From NCBI RefSeq assembly GCF_029212375.1, contig NZ_JARGNU010000001.1, forward strand, positions 124,001 through 188,000: a DNA stretch of 64,000 nucleotides, in the 5' to 3' direction. Positions 52,212 to 60,918 of the stretch are shown piece after piece. Origin of the DNA: Zhongshania sp. (GTDB lineage Bacteria; Pseudomonadota; Gammaproteobacteria; Pseudomonadales; Spongiibacteraceae). The translations under genes were made by a program, and so were the position numbers. The stretch's first letter is position 1, and each line of letters starts with the position of its first letter. Under the pieces are notes generated by a model. It made no database searches. It was not told the origin of the DNA and saw nothing but the letters and a program-made list of their open reading frames with translations.

Positions 52212-55200
52212 TTAGAATTTAGGCTGACGACCGCGCCACAGACCGCTGACGAGCAGTAATATCCCAGCCCCGAATAGCCAGGGCAGATAGGGGCTAATGG
52301 CGCTGGCTGATGTTTTTTGTTCAGCTGACGCTGCTTCTGATTCCTGCTTAGACGCGGTCGCCTGTTTGCTAATTTGCGCTGCAGTATTCGCGTCTAGCTG
52401 CACTTCCTGAATATGGCTTGGCGAGCTAGTGTTTGGCGCTTCCGGCGTAACTCGGCTCTTGGCCAACACTGCCTCAAGTTGCTGGGCGCGCTCGGGGCTG
52501 AGCTGCTTTTTTACCAGCGCATACATGGGGTGATTGGCGTGGGTGTGGCCACTGCCAGGGTTGCCGTGGTCAATAATATTGTCGCTAAATTGCGCGGCCA
52601 ATTGTTTAACGGTGGCAGCGTCGGCTTGCCAAAAGCCTTTGTCGATGGCGACCAGCATCACCGCCAGAATATTGCTCTGCACATAGCGGTTATTGTCTTG
52701 AGCCAAAAACTCCGCCAGCCCGAGCTGCATGGCATCGTCCACGTAAATGGCTTTCACTTCTTCCCACACGCGGTCATTGATTATGTCTGGGCTAGTCACC
52801 TGCCAGCCCCAGAGGTATTCAATAAATTCGCTGCCCATGGTGCGGGCGCCGGAATAGCCTTCGTCCATAAGGGGTTTAATCCACTGGGGATTAAAAAAGC
52901 GGCCACGCAATTCCGACAGTAGGGCCTCGGGCAGGGTGTCGATGTGCAAATTGCGGTTGTCGGCGTGGTTGATCACCGCGCTGGCGGGCACCTTGCCGCT
53001 CACGGTTTCCACCGCCAAATTAAAACCGCCGAGGTAGTCGAAGGCGTCGTTATTGTCGATTAAACCGTAAAGATGGCTGGCGCGGCCCAGATAGGTTTGC
53101 GATACCCCCGTGAGCTGGCGACGGAACAGGGTTTGCGCAGATTCGCCCTGCAAACCCACTCCGTAGGCGTGGCCCATGCGCTTAACAAAGACCTCGGCCA
53201 ATTCACTGCGGTCCTGCCACGAGCCGCTGCGTTCAACCATGCGGTTAACCCCTGCGCCGTAAGCGCCTGGCGCAATACCAAATACCCGCACACTGGCTTG
53301 GCGGCCAAGGTCTTGGGCCGAGATTGCGGGGCTGGCGGCGAGTAATTCCCGCGCCTCGTTCACCCAGTTATTGGCAACTTGGTTTTTGTCCAGCGGTTCG
53401 CTGCCGCCTTTGTGAGGTTCGTCTAGGGGCGCTAGCGCAGCGTTTAGGGCCAAACTCAATGCGGGGTAGTCGCGACGAATTAAGTCGCGGCTGGCATCCA
53501 ATGCGAGTAATCCCGCTTTGTCGAGCAGTAGTAAATGTTGTCCGTAGAGATCGCGGAATAAGCCCGAGGTGGTAAAGACCACATCGAAACGGCGGGGCTG
53601 GTCGGGGCCAAGGGGCAGGCGCTCTAAACCTTTAATAATGCCGCGACTATTCCAAATGGGCCGCACGCCGAGCAGCTTCATGCCAAAGGCAATCATCGCG
53701 CCCTCGTCGCGCACGGCGTCAGAGGCCCATAAAATAATGCCCTGCTTATTATTGGCGATATCGGTATTGGCAAGGGCGACCCCAGACTCGCCAGCCAGTA
53801 CTTTCGCGGCCAGTGCCGTGCCGACTTCAACCCCAACGCGGGTGGGTAAGAGGCTGCCGTCCAGTGCATAAAAATTGCGGCCGGTGGGCAGGGCCTCTGG
53901 GGTGCGAATGGGGTCATTGCCTTTGCCGGGCGCCACAAACTGGCCGTTAAGGCCGTTGAGCAGGGCGCGCATTTCGGCGGCGGGTGAGGCGCTGAGTTTA
54001 CTCAGCCAGTCGCTGCGTTTGCTGCTGTCGGCGGTTTCGCCCTGCAACATTGAATTGAGCATGGTGTCGATGGCCTTGGGCTGCCAGTCGCGGCCAAACA
54101 CATGCAGGCCCAAGGGCATAAATTGCTCTTGGAGCTTGGTGAGGTAGTGGCCAATTTCGTGGAGCAAAAAGTCGTCGTCAATCTCATCAAAGCCCACGCC
54201 GCGCACTTGCAGCTCTTCGTCCATGCTGGCGATAAGTTCGTCGCGTAAATTAAACTCATCTACCTTGCGGCGCAGGGTTTCTATGGCGCGGGCTTTGGTG
54301 CTGCCATCGCTAGCCGCTTCGGCGCTTTCAATTAATTGCCGCAGTTCGAGCAGCTTGTCGTATAGCTCGGTGGCAGCAAGCGGCGGCGTAAGGTGATCGA
54401 CCATTACCGCTAAGCCCCGGCGCTTGGCCTGAATGCCTTCGCCAACGCCGTCGACAATATAGGGGTAAATGCCAGGTAAATCGCCTGCCGCAATACTGGG
54501 GTAGTCACTGGCAGAAAGCCCCACGCTGCGTTTGGGCAAAAATTCATAGGTAGAGTGGCGACCAAGGTGAACAAGGGCGTCGGCTTTAAACACGTCCTGC
54601 AAATAATGGTAAAAAGCCAAATACTGGTGGGGCGGCGGGAACGACATATTGGCGTGCAGCAGTTCTTCGTTTAACTCCCAGCCCCGCGGTGGCTGGGGGC
54701 CAAGAAAAACATTGCCAAACTGCACGCCGGGAATCAGCACCTTGTTATTCCAGACCATTACCTTGCCGGGCGCTTTGCCCCAGCCGCGAATACCTTCAAT
54801 AGCCATGTCGATTAAGGCGCGGTTGAGTTCTTGGCTGGCTTGCCAGTCTAGGCTTTGGCCGCTGGCCGCCTGTGCTAATAGCGTTTGATATTCGTCGCCC
54901 AGCTGGGCGAGTAAATCTAAGGCGCGGCTGCGGCCAGTGTGGCGCACGCCATCTAAGGCGTGGTGTAAATCGGTGAGGGTGTTTTCCATACGGGCGCGAA
55001 TTAGCGCTAACTGATCTTGGCGCTCGGTAACCGAGCTGAGCTCGGCCAGCGCGGCCAATTGGGTCTGTAAGCTTTGCTGTAATTCCCCGAGCGGGCCGTT
55101 GACCATTTCTGCGCGCACCGCTGGCGGCAGGGTGTTAAACCACTGCTGGTAGGCGTGGCTAGAGACGGAATTAATTTGCCCAGACATGGCTTCTAGCGCT

Positions 55201-56627
55201 GCGGCGTCTTCGGGTAAATTCACGCCTTTGGCTTGGAGTAGGTCGAGTAGTGCTTCAGCATCGGCGGGCAGTTCGCCGGTGTTATAGCCTGCCGTGCGCA
55301 GGGCTTGGAGTATTTCGAGCAGGCTCTCTGGCACATTGAGATTGTCGGCGCCAATATTGTGACGGCCAGGGGGGTGGTTGTAATACACCACGGCAATGCG
55401 TTTGTCGGCATTGGGTTTTTCTTGCAGGTTTAGCCAGCGGGCTAGCCGCCGTGTTTGGCGCTGGATTTCATCGGCAAGGGGTTCGCTGCGGTAAACACTG
55501 GCGCCGGTGAGCGGGTCGATTTTGGCGGTGGCGGCTAGCGCTAACACTTGGGGTTGCGACACGCCTTGCAGCTCGGGCATGGCGACGCGGTAGTGTACTG
55601 AGTCGCGGGGAATACCCTCGGCAGAGAGCTGCCACTGGGCGCTAGACCACTCGCTGATGCGAATGCCTTTTAATATTGGCAGCTTGAGTTCTTCTAAAAT
55701 CGCGGTTACCGCTTCGCGACCCTCGCCGCCGCCAATCACAAAATCTTGCAGGGCGATAATGGCCGCAGGGCAATTTTTAAGCGGGCCACGCATGGCGGTT
55801 TGAATGGTTTCTAACGCCGCGACACTGGCCTTGCCCCAAGCGGCTAACACCGAAATACACTGCCATGTTTGCGCTGCGCAAAGCTGCTGGTGCAAGGCCC
55901 AGTCGCCGCTTAAGTCGGCGGTGTCGTGGTCGATAATCCACACGGTGCGCTGCGCGGGCTTGAGTTGAGCATTTAACTCGGCGGCACTGAGCCAGTCGGC
56001 GTCATCGCCGTCGTGCAGGGCAAAGCGCAGGGGCGCAACTTCTTCTAGGCGGGGATATTCTGCGCTGCTGTTGGCCAGTAATTGTAAAAGGCTGGCGGCA
56101 TTATTCACCGAGCGGTTTAGCCAATAGGCGCGTGCTTGTAACCAGTCGGCGAAGCGGGGCGCTTGCTTTTGGCTTTCGGCTAGCGCTATTGCGATTTGCA
56201 CGCCAGCTTTGTCGCCAAGAATATCCTCTGGCAGACCCTGACTAAATATCTCACCGTGACGATCGCGTTGCAGGGGCATGAGCGCACGATCACTGTGTAA
56301 CACCGTGCGCAGCTGCTGGGCAGGGTAATTCATGGCCAATAAACGCGGCACGTCTTCGCCAAATATCGCCACTAATAAAAGCCGGTCGCTGGCGCTGATC
56401 AAGGTTTGCAGCTCTTCGTCGCTCAGGCTGCTAATTTGTTGAACGGTGCGAATTTGAATTGTTAAATCTTGGCGCTGCTCTAGCAGCTGGTGAGCGCCTG
56501 CTATCAGGGTAGGTGCCGAGCGATCTGAAACAATTGCGGTGATATTCATTGCCATAGCACTGGCGGCGTTAAGTAGCAGGAGCAAGGCAAATAGATTTCG
56601 GACTAGATTTTGAATACGGCCAGACAT
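52212..56627 (-). CDS. cobN: Exported, membrane-anchored CobN-like protein
   Basis: 1471 residues, longer than the usual ~1250-residue cytoplasmic CobN. An N-terminal signal peptide (RNLFALLLLLNAASAMA) precedes the CobN body, which has typical text such as HLGRHSTYEFLPKRSVGLS, YPYIVDGVGEGIQAKRRG and PTGRNFYALDGSLLPTRVG. After a linker of about 40 residues rich in Lys, Ala and Ser, a membrane helix (SPYLPWLFGAGILLLVSGLW) ends in a basic tail. CobN normally inserts cobalt with CobS and CobT; neither is nearby. The cobalamin riboswitch upstream and the ExbB/DUF2149 genes downstream suggest corrinoid or cobalt acquisition at the cell envelope. It is the first gene of the unit. Confidence 0.85.
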   Translation of the reverse strand: MSGRIQNLVRNLFALLLLLNAASAMAMNITAIVSDRSAPTLIAGAHQLLEQRQDLTIQIRTVQQISSLSDEELQTLISASDRLLLVAIFGEDVPRLLAMNYPAQQLRTVLHSDRALMPLQRDRHGEIFSQGLPEDILGDKAGVQIAIALAESQKQAPRFADWLQARAYWLNRSVNNAASLLQLLANSSAEYPRLEEVAPLRFALHDGDDADWLSAAELNAQLKPAQRTVWIIDHDTADLSGDWALHQQLCAAQTWQCISVLAAWGKASVAALETIQTAMRGPLKNCPAAIIALQDFVIGGGEGREAVTAILEELKLPILKGIRISEWSSAQWQLSAEGIPRDSVHYRVAMPELQGVSQPQVLALAATAKIDPLTGASVYRSEPLADEIQRQTRRLARWLNLQEKPNADKRIAVVYYNHPPGRHNIGADNLNVPESLLEILQALRTAGYNTGELPADAEALLDLLQAKGVNLPEDAAALEAMSGQINSVSSHAYQQWFNTLPPAVRAEMVNGPLGELQQSLQTQLAALAELSSVTERQDQLALIRARMENTLTDLHHALDGVRHTGRSRALDLLAQLGDEYQTLLAQAASGQSLDWQASQELNRALIDMAIEGIRGWGKAPGKVMVWNNKVLIPGVQFGNVFLGPQPPRGWELNEELLHANMSFPPPHQYLAFYHYLQDVFKADALVHLGRHSTYEFLPKRSVGLSASDYPSIAAGDLPGIYPYIVDGVGEGIQAKRRGLAVMVDHLTPPLAATELYDKLLELRQLIESAEAASDGSTKARAIETLRRKVDEFNLRDELIASMDEELQVRGVGFDEIDDDFLLHEIGHYLTKLQEQFMPLGLHVFGRDWQPKAIDTMLNSMLQGETADSSKRSDWLSKLSASPAAEMRALLNGLNGQFVAPGKGNDPIRTPEALPTGRNFYALDGSLLPTRVGVEVGTALAAKVLAGESGVALANTDIANNKQGIILWASDAVRDEGAMIAFGMKLLGVRPIWNSRGIIKGLERLPLGPDQPRRFDVVFTTSGLFRDLYGQHLLLLDKAGLLALDASRDLIRRDYPALSLALNAALAPLDEPHKGGSEPLDKNQVANNWVNEARELLAASPAISAQDLGRQASVRVFGIAPGAYGAGVNRMVERSGSWQDRSELAEVFVKRMGHAYGVGLQGESAQTLFRRQLTGVSQTYLGRASHLYGLIDNNDAFDYLGGFNLAVETVSGKVPASAVINHADNRNLHIDTLPEALLSELRGRFFNPQWIKPLMDEGYSGARTMGSEFIEYLWGWQVTSPDIINDRVWEEVKAIYVDDAMQLGLAEFLAQDNNRYVQSNILAVMLVAIDKGFWQADAATVKQLAAQFSDNIIDHGNPGSGHTHANHPMYALVKKQLSPERAQQLEAVLAKSRVTPEAPNTSSPSHIQEVQLDANTAAQISKQATASKQESEAASAEQKTSASAISPYLPWLFGAGILLLVSGLWRGRQPKF

Positions 56628-56764
56628 AGCATTTCCCCGCCGTAGCTCGCCCGCATACGGCTATTGAACAAGGTGGAAATAAAACGCGGGCAGGGGGCTT
56701 GGCAGACTTTTGGCTATGCGCCAAAAAGCGAATCTGGTGTGACACCCCGCCACGTTCTATTCTT

Positions 56765-56985
56765 GGGTTTCGGGCCGGTCTCCGGACTCACAGAGTGCGT
56801 ATGAATTACGCAGTGCTATTTATAGCAACTATTCGCCTTCCCACGGTTTACGCAGTGGCTGTCAGCACCTCACTGGCCTGACGGAATAGTGTTCTCTGTT
56901 TACCGTTGCGGGGGCAGTACAGGCATTGCTGGTTTAAAAATTGAACGCAGCGCACCTGTTTCCCGTTTAAGTTGCGCGCAGTGAT
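56765..56985 (-). promoter_or_regulatory. Cobalamin (B12) riboswitch
   Basis: Reading the minus strand, the conserved elements appear in order: AAACGGGAAACAGGTGCG, then TGCCCCCGCAACGGTAA, the B12 box AGCCACTG, GGGAAGGCG, and the closing GAGTCCGGAGACCGGCC. These match the class I cobalamin riboswitch consensus. It ends 138 bases before the cobN ATG, so the CobN-like operon should be shut down when cobalamin is plentiful. Confidence 0.93.
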
Positions 56986-57419
56986 TATGCGACGCAAGCA
57001 CCTGAAACATCGGTGCCAAGGATACGCGCTAGGGGTGGGGAGTCAAGGTTTAGCCAACATTGTTGGCTGATTGCGCCGAGTGGAGTTTGTTGGTTCACCC
57101 ATAAACTGGCCAAGCATGTGAAACCTATATTGGCCAAAAACTTGGATATACGCCCTGAGTCTTTATTTTAGGCGATTTTTTATCCAGCAGACGGCTGGAA
57201 AGTCACATTACCGGTCAGTCGCTGAATTTGGTACTTTTGATGGCGGCGCTGTGCCAGAGCGCCTGGCTACTCAACAAACGCTTTGGCTACTTTTTGATCA
57301 TCCTGTCTTTGTATCTTTCTTACGGAACCAGCAACATATTGATATTACTAGACAATCCCGTTGCTTGTGATCCTCGTAGATAAGTAGAGCAGAATAACGA
57401 TTCGTGCTATGCTTACATC
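56986..57419. other. Divergent region between the B12 riboswitch and the Fic module
   Basis: About 430 bp without a credible gene. It must hold the promoter of the riboswitch-cobN transcript and that of the Fic antitoxin. The boundary between core genome and the AT-richer accessory stretch probably lies here. No repeat or attachment site was found. Confidence 0.35.
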
Positions 57420-57605
57420 ATGAAAAAGTTAAATTTGACAACAGAATTCCGTGTAACTCAGGCCGTAGGTTCATTGGCGATTGAGGGTATTCGTGTGTCT
57501 CCCGAGCTACGAGCAAACATGACTCGGGTCATTAATGGCGAGGTTAAAGGCGAAGACCTACGTCGCGAGCTTGTGAAACGCTATCGCCAGCGCGTCGCCA
57601 TATAA
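57420..57605 (+). CDS. Fic antitoxin, VbhA/FicA type
   Basis: 61 residues. The inhibitory helix motif (S/T)xxxE(G/N) of class I Fic antitoxins is seen as Ser18-Leu-Ala-Ile-Glu22-Gly23 (GSLAIEGI). The rest is a short helical protein ending in a basic segment, KRYRQRVAI. In this class the glutamate blocks the Fic ATP-binding site and stops AMP transfer. The gene lies 14 bases before the Fic toxin, which confirms a toxin-antitoxin operon. Confidence 0.85.
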   Translation: MKKLNLTTEFRVTQAVGSLAIEGIRVSPELRANMTRVINGEVKGEDLRRELVKRYRQRVAI

Positions 57606-57619
57606 GAACACCCTCAAAA

Positions 57620-58243
57620 TTGTCCTACGATAATTATGACCCTTCCGAACTCGACCCATACTGTATCCCAGGCTCGACCTGTCTCAGCAACAAACTTGGC
57701 TTTACCGATACGCAAGCTCTAAATGAGGCTGAGGCGGAGATCAGCTCTATTGCCATGGCTGAGCTAGAGATCAATCCATTATTCGGCGCCTACGATCTAA
57801 CCCACTTGAAAGCCATTCATTATTATCTATTTAATGACGTATATCAGTGGGCCGGTGTTGAGCGCCAGACTGAAATCAGTAAAGGGGGGCAGCTATTTCT
57901 TCCTTACAAAGAAATCCCTGGGAAGGCTGCGGAAGTTTTTAGTGAGTTCCACGCAGAGGCAAATCTGGTCGGCCTACCTAAATCGGAATTCGTCGAAAGA
58001 GCAGGATACTATTTCGGCATAATTAACTGCATACACCCCTTCAGGGAAGGTAATGGACGGGTACAACGCATTCTGTTCAATCAGCTCGCAACTGATGCCG
58101 GTTTTGCCATTCAGTGGTCTGCTATATCAAGCGAGGCCATGGCGAATGCATGCCGAAAAGGCCGGACAACGACGCCTGACTACCGCGATTTAATTAAGCT
58201 TTTTAGGCTTAATACCATTGAGCCAGATTCCATGCCCGACTAA
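57620..58243 (+). CDS. Fic-domain AMPylating toxin (class I)
   Basis: 207 residues. The Fic active site HPFREGNGRVQR is complete with catalytic His139. The flap region (GVERQTEISKGGQLFLPYKE) and the opening YDPSELDPYCIPGSTCLSN fit the VbhT/FicT group, which adds AMP to target proteins such as DNA gyrase and topoisomerase IV. No inhibitory motif is present within the toxin itself; it lies in the small upstream gene. The start is probably TTG at 57620, since no ATG is available. No type IV secretion signal domain (BID) is attached. Confidence 0.88.
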   Translation: MSYDNYDPSELDPYCIPGSTCLSNKLGFTDTQALNEAEAEISSIAMAELEINPLFGAYDLTHLKAIHYYLFNDVYQWAGVERQTEISKGGQLFLPYKEIPGKAAEVFSEFHAEANLVGLPKSEFVERAGYYFGIINCIHPFREGNGRVQRILFNQLATDAGFAIQWSAISSEAMANACRKGRTTTPDYRDLIKLFRLNTIEPDSMPD

Positions 58244-58669
58244 CCCCTGAGCGTGAACTGTAGTGGCATAGTGAATTTGGCCATCTGATCAGAGGTGATA
58301 TGATCGCCTCTAAAGCAACCTACGACCTACATCGGAATGCGTGTGTTTGGCCGTCCGCTTATTACCAGATCAGGAAGCGGCCCTTAGATACTGGGTGTGT
58401 TTGGCTCTAGCGTCACAATAGCGGACATACAAAACTGATGCTCCGCGCCCCTAAAGAGCCATGTCGGGTGAATTTTAATACGCTTTAGGCACTTATAAGA
58501 CTCAGGGATGACACCATGCTGTTGATTTGCACTTAGTACATCCCCTGGCTCCCAATTCAGTGCAATTCAACATGTTAATAAAGTTTATTGTTGAAAAAGA
58601 CGCTTTAGGGCTCTCTAAAGCCTGTTCTCCAATTGTGACGTAAAGCGGCATCATTACTGGAGGAATAAA
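58244..58669. other. Gap between Fic module and unknown gene, containing a dispersed repeat
   Basis: 426 bp with no convincing gene. The first part (58261-58380) is copy A of a ~115-bp repeat. The ATG within it (about 58300) opens a short frame reading MIASKATYDLHRNACVWPSA that soon loses coding character. A possible transposase or other mobile-element remnant cannot be excluded. The ribosome site GGAGG precedes the next gene. Confidence 0.4.
58261..58380 (+). repeat. Dispersed repeat, copy A
   Basis: It starts TAGTGGCATAGTGAATTTGG and includes CCTACGAC, CATCGGAATGCGT and GTCCGCTTATTACCA. The same order of elements occurs at 60685-60800 with scattered differences. The pair brackets two unfamiliar genes, so it may be the edge of a mobile cassette or an insertion sequence remnant. 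Confidence 0.6.
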
Positions 58670-59920
58670 ATGGCAATACGGTATAACAATCCAACATTAC
58701 CCTGCCGTGCGATTCAGTGGGATGGACTTCAGAAGGAGTTAATTCTCGACTGGAGTATCCCCAAGGGGCGAAAAAGATATCAAACGCTATCTTCGTGGGA
58801 TCAGGGCCTCAAATCGCGGTATAACCGAGACGAAAAATTAGTATACCAAGCTGGAGCTATACCGGGTGATTGGTTGTATCACTCAGAGCTTGAGCCGGTT
58901 AATGCCTGGAAAGAGACTATTCCAACGAAGGTGCGTCGGTTTGTTGAGTGCGTGCCGACGGGGAAAATGAAGATCCTTAAATTAACATTCAAGTGTCCGC
59001 CATTTGCGGATGTGCTCCAGATCAACCCAAAACTTGCTTGGATGATCTTTGTCCACGGCAAGCGGAATAAACTAGATATCTCCCAAATCGAGGCGCTGTG
59101 CAGCTTAAAGCAACATATCATTCTCGGCGAGCTGGGATTCTGTGGCTCAAAAAGCATTGTGCGAATTTTAAGAAAATTTTCGGAATGTAATGCCCGTCCT
59201 GAGTATATTTATGGTCTTGTGGAGATGCTGGCAGCTCCTGAGCCAAGAAAGTTCTTTTCACATGTTAAATACATGTCGGGTGAGCAACTTTCTCTATTCC
59301 TAAATATTCCTTGGTTGTTAATGGTGCCATTTGGAAAACTCGTGTCAACGCTTGATTCTAGCTGGGAAATAAGTCGTGTAAAATTTTTGTATGAGAAATA
59401 CGCAAGCTTCGACATGCTCCCCTTTCTAGGAAGAGTCAAGTCAATCCCTGAAATGAATGCACGGTATGACGCATTCTTCAATTGTGATGCGGATAAATCT
59501 AGGAAGACCCTGACTCGAATGTGGGGGTTAGAGAGGCTGTTGAATTTACCACTTCCTGAGGGACGATATGTGAAAGCATTGCGGACGTTGAAGGCGATAG
59601 ATACACAATCTATGAAAGGTGGTCTCTGTCTTAGGCTTTACACTGTAGACTCAATTAACGGTACTATTTCGTTTTATGTAATTCCAACCACACCGACGCC
59701 GTTAACTATAAGCGTAGTTAAGCATGATGGTGGGGAACTAAGGATTGGAGATGCAAAGCATTTCAATAATGTTTTGCCTAGTGAGGAAGAATATGCCTAC
59801 GTCCAAACATGGTTTAAAAGTGCATTGGAGCTTAAAAAGCATGGAAGTTGTGATGCAGATCTCGCGAGTGTCATTGTCAGTGAGGCGCAGCTATGCTCAA
59901 TAGCGAGGGGAGATACCTGA
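58670..59920 (+). CDS. Hypothetical protein in accessory region
   Basis: 416 residues with no signal peptide, no membrane segment and no motif I recognise. The N-terminal part (to ~100) is rich in Trp and Lys; the middle is helical; the C-terminal ~130 residues look beta-rich (LRLYTVDSINGTISFYVIP). An AGGAGG-like site precedes the ATG, and codon use looks AT-richer than in the core genes. The next gene begins 63 bases later on the same strand. It may be a defence or prophage-derived gene, but nothing in the sequence proves this. Confidence 0.65.
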   Translation: MAIRYNNPTLPCRAIQWDGLQKELILDWSIPKGRKRYQTLSSWDQGLKSRYNRDEKLVYQAGAIPGDWLYHSELEPVNAWKETIPTKVRRFVECVPTGKMKILKLTFKCPPFADVLQINPKLAWMIFVHGKRNKLDISQIEALCSLKQHIILGELGFCGSKSIVRILRKFSECNARPEYIYGLVEMLAAPEPRKFFSHVKYMSGEQLSLFLNIPWLLMVPFGKLVSTLDSSWEISRVKFLYEKYASFDMLPFLGRVKSIPEMNARYDAFFNCDADKSRKTLTRMWGLERLLNLPLPEGRYVKALRTLKAIDTQSMKGGLCLRLYTVDSINGTISFYVIPTTPTPLTISVVKHDGGELRIGDAKHFNNVLPSEEEYAYVQTWFKSALELKKHGSCDADLASVIVSEAQLCSIARGDT

Positions 59921-59983
59921 AATGTCGTTTTTAAACTGGTAGTAAATTATATTCTGTTATTCAAAAATACGGAGAGACATAAA

Positions 59984-60628
59984 ATGAAAATGGAGCTTGA
60001 AGGTCTTCTTAGAACGCTCGAAGCGATATATCCACATACTCAAATAGCTCGTTTCTGTGCAGAAAATGGTGAAGAATGGTACTACTCGCTTTGCCAGACA
60101 AATCTTCAGCGACACGGTACTTTAATTGTCGGATTCAACTGGGGTGCTGGAAAGAATGTAAAATATAGTGCCCAAGAGCAGATTACGAAAACAGATTTTT
60201 ATAGTGAAGATGTGGGTTCTCTTTCGAGAACATTTAGTTACTTAGATAAGTATCTGGGAATTGTAGCCCGCAATAATGTCTCGCAAACTAACTATTGTTT
60301 TTTTAGATCGCATACAGAGTCGCAGATTTCACCTCAAGATATTGAAGTTTGTAAGCCAATATTTGAGGAGCTGATATCCATCCTTAAACCAACGAATATA
60401 ATATGTCTTTCTGCAACTTTGCGTGATTATTGGCTGAGTGGAAACGAGCTTCTTGACCAAAAGCGTAAGGATATAGTTTATCCATTTGGCGAGGGTTGCC
60501 GGACAAGTTATGTAGTGAAGGGTATGTTGTATGGCAATACTGCTACTTATTGCCTACCGCATCCAAATTCCAAAATACCCGGTCGAGTGAGAGATGAAGC
60601 GTGGGAGTTTTGTTTTAGTGATCAGTAG
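59984..60628 (+). CDS. Uracil-DNA glycosylase-superfamily-like protein
   Basis: 214 residues. The order of motifs recalls the UDG fold: an N-terminal LIVGFNWGAGKN loop (compare the GxxPG loop), a central strand region SQTNYCFFRSHT, then IICLSATLRDYW, and a C-terminal YCLPHPNSKIPGRVRD segment like the HPSPLS-type loop of UDGs. The catalytic residue is not certain. There is no signal peptide. It is AT-rich like its neighbour and follows it by 63 bases. It may bind or cut modified bases, which would fit a defence or anti-defence role, but the assignment is tentative. Confidence 0.45.
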   Translation: MKMELEGLLRTLEAIYPHTQIARFCAENGEEWYYSLCQTNLQRHGTLIVGFNWGAGKNVKYSAQEQITKTDFYSEDVGSLSRTFSYLDKYLGIVARNNVSQTNYCFFRSHTESQISPQDIEVCKPIFEELISILKPTNIICLSATLRDYWLSGNELLDQKRKDIVYPFGEGCRTSYVVKGMLYGNTATYCLPHPNSKIPGRVRDEAWEFCFSDQ

Positions 60629-60684
60629 CTTGGCTACGATTGATTTTAATGGTTTATTAGTTAAATGCCCGCAGCATGTATGTG

Positions 60685-60800
60685 CTAGTGGTATAGTAAA
60701 CTTGGCCTCCTGACTAAGGCGGATATGGGGGTTGAGCCTGCATAAAAGCCTACGGCCTTCGTCGGATTACGTTGTTCTGAACGTCCGCTTTTTACCAATA
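60685..60800 (+). repeat. Dispersed repeat, copy B
   Basis: It starts TAGTGGTATAGTAAACTTGG and carries GGATATG, GCCTACGGCC, GTCGGATTACGT and GTCCGCTTTTTACCA in the same order as copy A at 58261. It lies just after the UDG-like gene, in the 290-bp gap before the convergent DTW gene. Confidence 0.6.
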
Positions 60801-60918
60801 CCAGCCCTCGGCCGCGCATTCAAAAAGCGGCTATGTCATTATGTGGTCAGTGCGAATTAATACTGTTGTTAGATTTTTGTTTTAAGACTGAAGTGAGGGT
60901 TTCGGTTTTTGCGGGAGT

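Noticed and set aside
58261-60800. Integron attC sites bracketing the accessory genes
   Set aside because: The two repeats lack the RYYYAAC and GTTRRRY core sites and the expected imperfect stem architecture; a different element is more likely.
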